Assembly: GCA_030765605.1 (NCBI GenBank)
Contig: JAVCCG010000088.1
Coordinates: 1-13,212, forward strand
DNA from: Candidatus Alcyoniella australis
GTDB lineage: Bacteria > Lernaellota > Lernaellaia > JAVCCG01 > Alcyoniellaceae
Reading direction: 5' to 3'
Length of the DNA stretch: 13,212 nt
Made by a program: the position numbers and the translations under genes. A model generated the notes under the pieces. It did not search any database. It saw only the letters and a list, made by a program, of their open reading frames with translations, and had not been told where the DNA came from. Within the stretch, counting starts at the first letter, position 1; the number at the start of each line of letters is the position of its first letter. This document shows, piece by piece, positions 1 through 6,652 of the stretch.

Positions 1-109
1 CCGCCTCGACCAAATCCGCACGATCCAGCCTCCCAAAGACCACAGCGCAACCACCCGGCCCGGCCGCCAACGTCATCCGGCGTTCGACGCCGACGGCTCG
101 GAGGACTGA
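1..109 (+). CDS. metV: 3' end of upstream gene, probably MetV (MetF partner)
   Basis: The frame beginning at base 2 is open from the window edge to a TGA at 107-109, giving the last 35 residues of a protein. It contains the segment RLDQIRTIQPPKDHS followed by a basic, polar tail. From memory, MetV-type proteins (the zinc/Fe-S C-terminal domain associated with methylene-THF reductase) end in a similar hydrophobic stretch followed by Pro-Pro-Lys-Asp and a polar tail. MetV also commonly lies directly upstream of metF in acetogens and related bacteria. The stop falls 4 bases before the metF ATG, and the metF ribosome binding site lies inside the last codons, so the two genes look translationally coupled. 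The Cys-rich part of MetV would lie outside the window, so the identity is inference from a short tail plus position. That this frame is coding is more certain than its name. Confidence 0.45.
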   Translation, partial: RLDQIRTIQPPKDHSATTRPGRQRHPAFDADGSED

Positions 110-113
110 GGCA

Positions 114-995
114 ATGCCGCGCTCGTTGCGCCAGGCATTGGACGAGGACCGCTTTGCGATCACCGCCGAAGTCGGACCTCCCAAGGGGACCGACGTCGGG
201 CGGTTAATCGAGCAGATCGAGCTGCTCAAACCCGAGGTCGACGCGCTGAACGTCACGGACAACCAGTCCGCGGTGATGAAGCTCAGTCCGCTGGCGGCCT
301 GCAAGCTGATCGTGGACCGCGGCGGCGACGCGGTGCTGCAACTGACCTGCCGCGACCGCAACCGCCTGGCGCTGCAATCGGATCTGCTGGCAGCCTGGGT
401 GCTGGGCGTGCGCAACGTGCTGGCGCTCAGCGGCGACTACGTGCTGGTCGGCGACCACCCCCAGGCCAAGCCGGTGTTCGACCTGGACAGCGTGCAGCTT
501 CTGCAGACGATCGAGCTGCTCAACGCGGGCCGCGATTTGGCGGGCAACGAGCTTAGGGGCGGCACCGGATTTCTCGCGGGCGCGGCGGTGACGCCCGAGG
601 CCGATCCGCTCGAGCCGCAGCTTTTAAAATTCGAGAAGAAGATTGTGGCCGGTGCGCGCTTCTTCCAGACCCAGGCGGTGTTCGACGTGGAGCGCTTCGA
701 GTTCTTTATGCAAAGCGCGCGCAAACACGAGGTCAAGGTGCTGGCCGGGATCGTGCTGCTGGCGTCGGCGCGCATGGCGCGCTATATGAACGAGAAGGTT
801 CCAGGGATCGAAGTTCCCGACGCGCTGATCGCCCGCCTCGACGCCGCGGGCAAGGACGGCGCGCTGGAGGTCGGCATCGAGATCGCCGCGCAGACTATCC
901 GCAGGTTGCGGCAAGAGCAGATTTGCGATGGCGTGCACGTGATGGCCATCGGCCGCGAACAACTGGTGCCGCAGATTTTAGCGGCAGCGCAATAG
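114..995 (+). CDS. metF: Methylenetetrahydrofolate reductase (MetF)
   Basis: This flavoprotein of 293 residues reduces 5,10-methylene-THF to 5-methyl-THF, the last step of the methyl branch of the Wood-Ljungdahl pathway. It has the normal length of a bacterial MetF TIM barrel. Visible family signatures are the N-terminal EVGPPKG with the catalytic Glu at residue 19, NVTDNQ at 46-51, QLTCRDRNR at 76-84, LALSGD at 103-108, FFQTQAVFD near the middle, and GVHVMAIG near the C-terminus. The ATG at 114 is preceded by GGAGG at 100-104 with 9 bases of spacing. The frame stays open to the window edge, but the upstream residues do not resemble MetF. The probable metV tail directly upstream suggests a MetVF-type enzyme that takes electrons from a partner protein rather than directly from NAD(P)H; this is inferred from context. 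The gene ends 11 bases before folE2. Identification is secure. Confidence 0.95.
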   Translation: MPRSLRQALDEDRFAITAEVGPPKGTDVGRLIEQIELLKPEVDALNVTDNQSAVMKLSPLAACKLIVDRGGDAVLQLTCRDRNRLALQSDLLAAWVLGVRNVLALSGDYVLVGDHPQAKPVFDLDSVQLLQTIELLNAGRDLAGNELRGGTGFLAGAAVTPEADPLEPQLLKFEKKIVAGARFFQTQAVFDVERFEFFMQSARKHEVKVLAGIVLLASARMARYMNEKVPGIEVPDALIARLDAAGKDGALEVGIEIAAQTIRRLRQEQICDGVHVMAIGREQLVPQILAAAQ

Positions 996-996
996 C

Positions 997-1003
997 GAGG
1001 GAG
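997..1003 (+). promoter_or_regulatory. Ribosome binding site setting the folE2 GTG start
   Basis: GAGGGAG lies just after the metF stop, 3 to 6 bases ahead of the GTG at 1007. It supports that GTG over any start further upstream, which would lie inside metF in another frame and would lengthen the protein beyond the family size. Confidence 0.55.
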
Positions 1004-1006
1004 CAG

Positions 1007-1810
1007 GTGAGCAAGCGCGATTGGATCGACGTGGCCAGCCAACCCGACGAGCGGAATATCCCCATCGACAAGGTCGGCGTGAAGAACGTGCGCTACCCGA
1101 TCAAGGTCCTCGACCGCTCGCGCGGGACCCAGAGCACGGTGGCGGCGTTCAACATGTACGTCAGCCTGCCGCACAGCTTCAAGGGCACGCACATGAGCCG
1201 CTTTATCGAGATCCTCAACGAGCATCGCGGCGAAATCTCGACCAAGAACTTCAAGCAGGTACTGCGCGAGATCCGGCACCGGCTCGACGCCGAGGCCGCG
1301 CACCTCGAAGTCGAATTTCCCTACTTCATCGAAAAGCAGGCGCCGGTGAGCAAGGCGATGGGCCTAATGGAGTACCGCTGCTCGATCGTGGGCACCCTGC
1401 GCGCGGACCGCTACGACGTGGTGGTCACGGTGCGCGTACCGGTGACCACGCTCTGCCCGTGCTCCAAGGCGATCTCCGAGCGCGGGGCCCACAACCAGCG
1501 CGGCACGGTGAGCATCAGCTTCCGCTTCGACAGTCTGGTCTGGATCGAGGAGATCATCGAGCTGGCCGAGGGCTCGGCATCCAGCGCGGTCTACTCGATC
1601 CTCAAACGCGAGGACGAGAAGTACGTTACCGAGCACGCCTTTGACAACCCGGTCTTTGTCGAGGACGTGGTGCGCAACGTGGCCCAACGCCTGCGCGAAA
1701 TGGCGCACATCACCTGGTACGCGGTGGAGGTGGAGAACGACGAGTCGATCCACAACCACTCGGCCTACGCCTACGTCGAGCACGACAAACGGGAAGCCGA
1801 TGGCCGATAA
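1007..1810 (+). CDS. folE2: GTP cyclohydrolase FolE2 (type IB)
   Basis: FolE2 converts GTP to 7,8-dihydroneopterin triphosphate, the first committed step of folate synthesis. With the GTG start the protein has 267 residues, the usual family length. The active-site motif TLCPCSK places the metal-binding Cys at residue 150, and GAHNQRG places a His at 162. Glu219 in FVEDVVR and His249 in ESIHNHSAYAY match the remaining conserved positions. All four sit at a constant offset of +3 from the numbering I recall for the Neisseria enzyme (C147, H159, E216, H246). FolE2 enzymes tolerate metals other than zinc, unlike FolE. The gene starts 11 bases after metF, and its last 11 bases overlap the start of the next gene in a different frame. 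Location inside a C1 operon suggests that pterin supply is matched to Wood-Ljungdahl demand, which is inference. A role in queuosine or archaeal-type pterin synthesis is less likely given the folate enzymes around it. Confidence 0.95.
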   Translation: MSKRDWIDVASQPDERNIPIDKVGVKNVRYPIKVLDRSRGTQSTVAAFNMYVSLPHSFKGTHMSRFIEILNEHRGEISTKNFKQVLREIRHRLDAEAAHLEVEFPYFIEKQAPVSKAMGLMEYRCSIVGTLRADRYDVVVTVRVPVTTLCPCSKAISERGAHNQRGTVSISFRFDSLVWIEEIIELAEGSASSAVYSILKREDEKYVTEHAFDNPVFVEDVVRNVAQRLREMAHITWYAVEVENDESIHNHSAYAYVEHDKREADGR

Positions 1811-3731
1811 CGTGCGCGTCACTTTCCTGCCCGACAACGTCTCGACCCTGGTCGAACGCGGCGCAAGCGTGCTTTCGGCCGCGGTGCGCGCAGGGGTGCA
1901 CATCGACGCGGCCTGCGGCGGCAGCGGGACCTGCGGACGCTGCAAAGTGCGCGTACTGCAAGGCCAGACAAGTTCTCCGAGCACTTCGGCGCTGAGCGCC
2001 GATGAGGCTGCGCGCGGTCTGGTGCTTGCCTGCCGTTGCGAGGTTCACAGCGACGCGTTGATCGCACTGAGCGAACAGGCGCGGGTCGAACCCTCGGCGC
2101 TCTCAAGCGTCCCCGCCGCAACTGCTGCCGGACCGGGTGCCGCAGAACATGCACCCGCAGAGTTCGTCCTGGACCCGCCGGTATCCCGTCTCGACCTTGA
2201 ACTCCCCGAACCGACCCTGGCCGACAACGTGGGAGATCTCGAACGCGTGCTGCGCGAGGTCAAACGGCAGCACGGCATCAACGTGACCCAGATCGATCCG
2301 ATGGCGCTACACGGATTGGGCACTGCATTGCGCGAGGGCGACTGGCGCGCGACCGCTATTGTGCGTAGCGAGTCCGGCCAAACCCCGCGGCTGTTGGCGA
2401 TCCAATCCGGACTACGCGGCGCGGGCTGCGCCCTATCGCTGGACATCGGCACGACCACGATCTGGGGACGGCTGGACGACTTGGCCAGCGGTACGACCCT
2501 GGCCACGGCCTCGGACTACAACAGCCAGGTCTCGCTGGGCGAAGACGTAATCACGCGCATCGTGCATGCCGAACAGCCCGGCGGGCTGCAACGGCTGCAA
2601 CAGTCTGTAGTGCGCACGATCAACGGCGTGCTCTCGCGGCTGATCCAGGACGCTGGAATCGCGCGCCACGACGTGGTGCAGGCCACGGTCGCGGGCAACA
2701 CCACCATGACCCACCTGCTGTGCGGCTTTGATCCGCGCTCAATCCGACGCGCGCCCTACGTGCCGCTGGCAAGCAGCTTCCCTCCGCTGCGCGCGGCCCA
2801 GTTGGGGATCGAGCTTCCCGAGCAAGTGCCATTGCGGGCGCTCAGCGCGGTATCGAGCTGGGTCGGCGGCGACATCACGGCAGGGGTATTGGCCTCGGGC
2901 CTGGACCGCGATCCGCGGCTGACGCTCTACGTCGATTTGGGGACCAACGGCGAGATCGTGGTCGGCAACAACGAGTGGATGGCCAGCGCCTCGTGCTCTG
3001 CCGGCCCGGCGTTCGAGGGCGGCGGCGTGGGTTGCGGTGTACGCGCAGCGGCCGGAGCGATCAACGCCTTTCGCATCGACCGCGCGACCTGCGAGCCGAT
3101 GGTCGTAACCATCGGCCAAGCTCCGGCAATCGGCGTGTGCGGCGTGGGGCTGGTGCAGATGCTCTCCGAACTTTACTGCGCCGGGCTGCTCGAGCCCAAC
3201 GGCCGTTTCGCCGATCCATCGCGAAGCCCTCGACTGCGCGAGCGCGACGGCCGTACCCATTACGTAGTGGTCGAGGCCGCCAACTCGGCCGACGGCGTAG
3301 AGATCGTACTGAGCGAATCCGACGTGGAGAACGTGCTGCGCGCCAAGGCGGCGATGTACGCCGGGATCGTCACCGTGCTCGAGCAGGTCGAACTGAGTGT
3401 GGACGATTTACAGCGGGTAATCATCGCCGGCGCGTTGGGCAACTTTCTCGATCTGCAAAGCTGCGTGCGCATCGGCCTGTTCCCGGACATCGCGCGCGAA
3501 CGCTTCAGCTACATCGGCAACGGCTCACTGCTCGGTGCGCGGGCCGCGGCCCTGAGTCGCGAGGCGCTGGAGCGCAGCGAACGCATCGCCGGTTCGATCA
3601 CCAACATCGAGCTGGTGGACAACGCACGCTTCATCGATAACTACACCTCGGCGCTATTCCTGCCGCACACCGACCTCTCGCGCTTTCCCAGCGTCGCGTC
3701 GGATCGCCGCGGCTGCGGAGAAAAACGATGA
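1800..3731 (+). CDS. acsV: Ferredoxin/ASKHA corrinoid protein reductive activator (RACo/AcsV type)
   Basis: This protein of 643 residues should reductively reactivate the corrinoid Fe-S protein, returning accidentally oxidised Co(II) cobalamin to Co(I) with ATP hydrolysis. The N-terminus is a plant-type [2Fe-2S] ferredoxin domain with Cys39, Cys45 and Cys48 in CGGSGTCGRC, plus Cys78 or Cys80 in LACRCE. A linker of about 120 residues follows. From about residue 211 the DUF4445 ASKHA ATPase region begins with the phosphate loop SLDIGTTT (213-220), followed by TVAGNTTMTH, the second loop VDLGTNGE (from 378), and CSAGPAFEGGGVGCG. The ATG at 1800 gives MADNVRVTFLP, a normal family N-terminus; it overlaps folE2 by 11 bases and has GGGA upstream. 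The frame also runs upstream to 1641, but that part is a shadow of folE2. Proteins of this family also serve methanol, methylamine and demethylation systems. The acsCDE neighbours make the CoFeSP the natural client. The 3' end overlaps cooC by ATGA. Confidence 0.93.
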   Translation: MADNVRVTFLPDNVSTLVERGASVLSAAVRAGVHIDAACGGSGTCGRCKVRVLQGQTSSPSTSALSADEAARGLVLACRCEVHSDALIALSEQARVEPSALSSVPAATAAGPGAAEHAPAEFVLDPPVSRLDLELPEPTLADNVGDLERVLREVKRQHGINVTQIDPMALHGLGTALREGDWRATAIVRSESGQTPRLLAIQSGLRGAGCALSLDIGTTTIWGRLDDLASGTTLATASDYNSQVSLGEDVITRIVHAEQPGGLQRLQQSVVRTINGVLSRLIQDAGIARHDVVQATVAGNTTMTHLLCGFDPRSIRRAPYVPLASSFPPLRAAQLGIELPEQVPLRALSAVSSWVGGDITAGVLASGLDRDPRLTLYVDLGTNGEIVVGNNEWMASASCSAGPAFEGGGVGCGVRAAAGAINAFRIDRATCEPMVVTIGQAPAIGVCGVGLVQMLSELYCAGLLEPNGRFADPSRSPRLRERDGRTHYVVVEAANSADGVEIVLSESDVENVLRAKAAMYAGIVTVLEQVELSVDDLQRVIIAGALGNFLDLQSCVRIGLFPDIARERFSYIGNGSLLGARAAALSREALERSERIAGSITNIELVDNARFIDNYTSALFLPHTDLSRFPSVASDRRGCGEKR

Positions 3732-4501
3732 CAAAGGTTATCGCGCTGGCGGGCAAGGGCGGCACGGGCAAGACCACCGTGGCCGGGATGATCGTGCGGC
3801 GGCTGGTGGAGCGCTGGCCCGGGCCGGTGTTGGCCCTTGACGGCGACGCCAACGACAACCTGTCCGAGACCTTGGGCCTGGCGCGGCGCGGCAGCATCGC
3901 GGGCGTAACCGACGAGTTCGCGTCACAGCGCGACGACCTGCCCTCGGGCATGACCAAGGAAGCGCTGCTGGAAATGCGGGTCAGCGCCTCGATCAGCGAG
4001 GGGCGCGGAATGGACCTGTTGGTGATGGGCCACCCCGAGGGACCGGGCTGCTATTGCTACGTCAACAACGTGCTGCGCTCGCAAATCGAACGCCTGCAAT
4101 CGAACTACCGTTTTGTTGTGATCGACAACGAGGCGGGGATGGAGCACGTCAGCCGCCGCACCACGCGCAAGATCGATTTACTGCTGCTGGTGGCCGACTA
4201 TTCGGCCAAGTCGCTGCGCGCCGCGACGCGGGTTGCACAGGTCGCACGCGAGCTGGAGCTGGACGTGAAACGCACCGGGCTGATTCTCAATGGTGCGCCG
4301 CAAGATCACTCGGCGCTGGAGCCCGAGCTGCAAGCGACCGGCCTGGAGCTGCTGGCCGTGCTGCCTCACAGCGACCGTGTGCGCGACAACGACGTGCAGG
4401 CGCGCTCGGTTTTTGAGCTGCCGCAGGACGATCCGGCGCTGGTCGCAACGGCCGAACTGGTTGACAGGCTGGTCGCGGATATCGCAGTTTCTCAGGGTTG
4501 A
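3728..4501 (+). CDS. cooC: CooC/AcsF-type nickel-insertion ATPase
   Basis: This cytoplasmic MinD-type P-loop ATPase has 257 residues. The deviant Walker A motif AGKGGTGKTT (8-17) carries the signature first lysine at residue 10. DGDANDN follows near residue 38, and the Walker B-like strand reads VVIDNEAGMEHVSRR. The Cys-X-Cys motif GCYCY, with Cys108 and Cys110, corresponds to the metal-binding pair at the dimer interface of CooC that delivers Ni to CO dehydrogenase. The related AcsF matures acetyl-CoA synthase in Moorella. In this operon the only intact nickel enzyme is AcsB, so an AcsF-like role at the A-cluster is the better guess, although sequence alone does not separate CooC from AcsF. 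The ATG at 3728 overlaps the previous stop (ATGA), with GGAG at 3717-3720 as ribosome binding site. A 35-base gap precedes acsD. Confidence 0.93.
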   Translation: MTKVIALAGKGGTGKTTVAGMIVRRLVERWPGPVLALDGDANDNLSETLGLARRGSIAGVTDEFASQRDDLPSGMTKEALLEMRVSASISEGRGMDLLVMGHPEGPGCYCYVNNVLRSQIERLQSNYRFVVIDNEAGMEHVSRRTTRKIDLLLLVADYSAKSLRAATRVAQVARELELDVKRTGLILNGAPQDHSALEPELQATGLELLAVLPHSDRVRDNDVQARSVFELPQDDPALVATAELVDRLVADIAVSQG

Positions 4502-4523
4502 ATCCCGAGGCGAATCGACAGAG

Positions 4524-4528
4524 AGGAG
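4524..4528 (+). promoter_or_regulatory. Ribosome binding site setting the acsD start
   Basis: AGGAG sits 8 bases ahead of the ATG at 4537. It decides for that ATG over an in-frame TTG at 4498, which overlaps the cooC stop, has no purine-rich site at the right distance, and would add 13 residues that do not look like the family. Confidence 0.7.
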
Positions 4529-4536
4529 TTGGATCG

Positions 4537-5475
4537 ATGGCCGATTTTCCCAAGGTCGAGTCGAGCGGCTCGATCAATCAGCAGCGGCTGGGCGAGGGCG
4601 AGCATGGCCTGTCTCTCGGCGGTCAGGCGGCTTACCCGTTTCATACTTTCGACGGGTCGATCCCCAATCCCCCGGCCCTGGCCCTCGAGATCCACGATCG
4701 CCCGCCGACTGATTGGCCTGAGGCGCTCAACGAGATCTACTCCGAGGTCTACGCCGACCCCGCGAATTGGGCCCGCAAGTGCGTCGAGCTTGGGGCTGAC
4801 GCGCTGGTGCTGACCCTGACCAGCATCGACCCCAACGGCGACGATGCTTCGGCCGAATCCGCCGTGGAAACGGTCAAGGCCGTGGCCGCGGCGATCGACA
4901 GGCCGCTGATCGTCTGGGGCGTGGACAACGAGCCCAAGGACGGCGAGGTGCTGCGCGCCGTGGCCGAGGCAATCGACGGCCGACGGCTGGTTCTCGGCCC
5001 GGTGGTCGAGGGCAACTACAAGCAGGTCGGCGCGGGCGCCATCGGCTTCAAACACATGGTGGCGGCCAACTCGCCGATCGACATCAACCTGGCCAAGCAG
5101 CTGAGCATCCTGCTGGGCAACCTCGGGGTACACGAGGAAGACATCCTGATCGACCCCACCACCGGCGGCCTGGGCTATGGCCTGGAGTACAGCTACTCGG
5201 TGATGGAACGGGCGCGCATCGCGGCCCTGGTGCAGGGCGACGAAAAGCTGCAGTTCCCGATGCTGAACATGGTCGGCAAGGAGGTCTGGAAATCCAAAGA
5301 GGCCAAGGTGTCTGCCGACCAGCAGCCGACCTGGGGCGACGCTCGCGCACGCGGCATTTCCATCGAGTGCATCACCGGGGTCAGCCTGCTGCTGGCCGGT
5401 TCCGACCTGCTGGTGCTGCGCCACCCCGAATCGCTCAAACGACTGCGCGCCTACATCGCGCAGATGGTTCAGTAG
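4537..5475 (+). CDS. acsD: Corrinoid Fe-S protein small subunit (acetyl-CoA decarbonylase/synthase delta, AcsD/CdhD)
   Basis: This is the small, cobalamin-capping TIM-barrel subunit of the heterodimeric corrinoid Fe-S protein, which carries the methyl group from AcsE to acetyl-CoA synthase. The protein has 312 residues, matching bacterial AcsD. The family N-terminus is visible as GGQAAYPFHTFDGSIPNPP followed by ALEIHD. Barrel strands include ADALVLTLTSIDPNGDD, RPLIVWGVDNEPKDGEVL and DILIDPTTGGLGYGLEY, all typical of CdhD. It has no Fe-S cysteine cluster, as expected, because the [4Fe-4S] centre is on the AcsC subunit. Its partner acsC lies 3.4 kb downstream, separated by the CO dehydrogenase-like gene and acsB, whereas acsC and acsD are usually adjacent. 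The stop lies 2 bases before the next ATG. Confidence 0.95.
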   Translation: MADFPKVESSGSINQQRLGEGEHGLSLGGQAAYPFHTFDGSIPNPPALALEIHDRPPTDWPEALNEIYSEVYADPANWARKCVELGADALVLTLTSIDPNGDDASAESAVETVKAVAAAIDRPLIVWGVDNEPKDGEVLRAVAEAIDGRRLVLGPVVEGNYKQVGAGAIGFKHMVAANSPIDINLAKQLSILLGNLGVHEEDILIDPTTGGLGYGLEYSYSVMERARIAALVQGDEKLQFPMLNMVGKEVWKSKEAKVSADQQPTWGDARARGISIECITGVSLLLAGSDLLVLRHPESLKRLRAYIAQMVQ

Positions 5476-5477
5476 TC

Positions 5478-6647
5478 ATGGCCGCGAATACAGAGGACCG
5501 CTCGCTGCTACATGGATTGCGTGAGCTCGCCGCGCGCTGTGAGACGGCGGCCGGGCAGTTGAGCGATCGCGCCCCAAGCGAGGCGTTCGACCGGACACGC
5601 CTTCTCGCGCTGGCAACAGAGCTCGGAGTTCAGGTTGCCGAGCGCTCCGCAGCCGACGTGGCTGTTGATGTGGCGCAATGCGCTCTGGACTGGCTGGGCG
5701 ATGGCGAGCAGGCCCCGTTGCTGATCGACCGCGCACCGCCAAAGCGCCGCGAGGTTTGGCAGGCCCACGCAGCGACGCCGCGTGGCATGACCCGCGAGCT
5801 GGCCGAACTCGAACGCGATCCAGCGGGCGCTGCGCGAGCGGCACTGGCCGGAGTATGGGGCGCACAACTACTGAGCACGGCCCTTGACGACGCAACGCTC
5901 GGCCCGCCGCAGCCGCATGTGGCTGTGGCCGATGACACGCTAAAGTACGTGACCGGGTTCACGCCCGAAGCGATCGTCTACGCTCTGGGCGGCACGTTCC
6001 GCGGCTCGCTGGAGCCGCTGATAAGCAACATTGTCGACGGCCACGTGCGCGGAGTGGCGCTGGTGCTCGGCGAGCCCACGGCCGCGGGGCAGGCTCACGT
6101 CGAGCTGATCAAGGAATTGATCAAGCGCGACGTGCTGGTGCTGCTGTGCGGCAACGCCGAGAGCGAGTGCGCATCAGCGGGCCTGCTGACGCCCGATACG
6201 GCAGTTGAAATGTGCGGCGAGCGGCTGGCCGAGGTCTGCCGCGCGGTGGGGATCGGGCCGGTATTATCTATGGGCGCAAGCGTCTCACGCGGCCTAAGCG
6301 CATTGTGCGCGGTGGTGGACCAGGGCGGACTGGGCGACATCGCGGCCCTGCCCATAGCCTGCGCCGCTCCGGACTGGGACGAGGCCGCCACTCTGGCCCA
6401 AGGCTGCGGCCTGGCGGCAAGCGGCGCGCTGTTCGTGCTCGGCGGACCGTCGGCCCAAGGCCCTGAAATCGAAGCGCTGGCTACAGCGGCGGTTGATCTG
6501 GGCGGCGGATTTTTGCAGCAACCCGATCCGTTGACGGCCGCGAAGCTAATGCTGCAACAGATCGATGACAAGCGCCGCGAGCTGGGAATCGACCGCGCAA
6601 CCGAGCGCGTGCTGATGGACATGTCCGATCGCCGGGCGTTGGAGTAG
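5478..6647 (+). CDS. Truncated, cluster-less CO dehydrogenase (CooS/AcsA) homologue
   Basis: This protein of 389 residues clearly derives from Ni-CO dehydrogenase, which is normally about 640-670 residues. Residues 1-145 resemble the second half of the CODH helical domain (RAPPKRREVW, with KRREVW at 89-94, then TPRGMTREL and GVWGAQLLSTALDDATLG). Residue 157 onward (YVTGFTPEAIVYALGG) resembles the C-terminal Rossmann domain, through HVELIKELIKRDVLVL to a normal end (RVLMDMSDRRALE). Missing are the N-terminal region with the cluster B and D cysteines, and the whole middle domain of roughly 170 residues that holds the C-cluster His and two Cys. In the retained domain the other three ligand positions are changed: GCNNPK reads GEPTAA (Glu199), TGC reads GN (Asn226), and GSCVDN reads GASVSR (Ser268). 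The frame is intact and tightly packed between acsD and acsB, so it is not obvious decay. No Shine-Dalgarno site is visible at the start, so coupling to acsD translation is likely. CO oxidation is very unlikely; a structural role is inferred. The alignment is from memory. Confidence 0.85.
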   Translation: MAANTEDRSLLHGLRELAARCETAAGQLSDRAPSEAFDRTRLLALATELGVQVAERSAADVAVDVAQCALDWLGDGEQAPLLIDRAPPKRREVWQAHAATPRGMTRELAELERDPAGAARAALAGVWGAQLLSTALDDATLGPPQPHVAVADDTLKYVTGFTPEAIVYALGGTFRGSLEPLISNIVDGHVRGVALVLGEPTAAGQAHVELIKELIKRDVLVLLCGNAESECASAGLLTPDTAVEMCGERLAEVCRAVGIGPVLSMGASVSRGLSALCAVVDQGGLGDIAALPIACAAPDWDEAATLAQGCGLAASGALFVLGGPSAQGPEIEALATAAVDLGGGFLQQPDPLTAAKLMLQQIDDKRRELGIDRATERVLMDMSDRRALE

Positions 6648-6652
6648 TAACG

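Noticed and set aside
3-113. N-terminal extension of metF to the window edge
   Set aside because: The frame is open, but the residues are low-complexity Pro/Arg/Thr and unlike MetF; GGAGG before 114 fixes the start, and another frame ends here as a likely gene tail.
4498-4536. TTG at 4498 as an upstream acsD start
   Set aside because: No ribosome binding site, and the added residues are unlike the family; AGGAG at 4524-4528 favours the ATG at 4537.
4492-5424. Minus-strand open frame (310 codons) opposite acsD
   Set aside because: Shadow of acsD; the residue composition is codon-mirror-like and no motif is recognisable.
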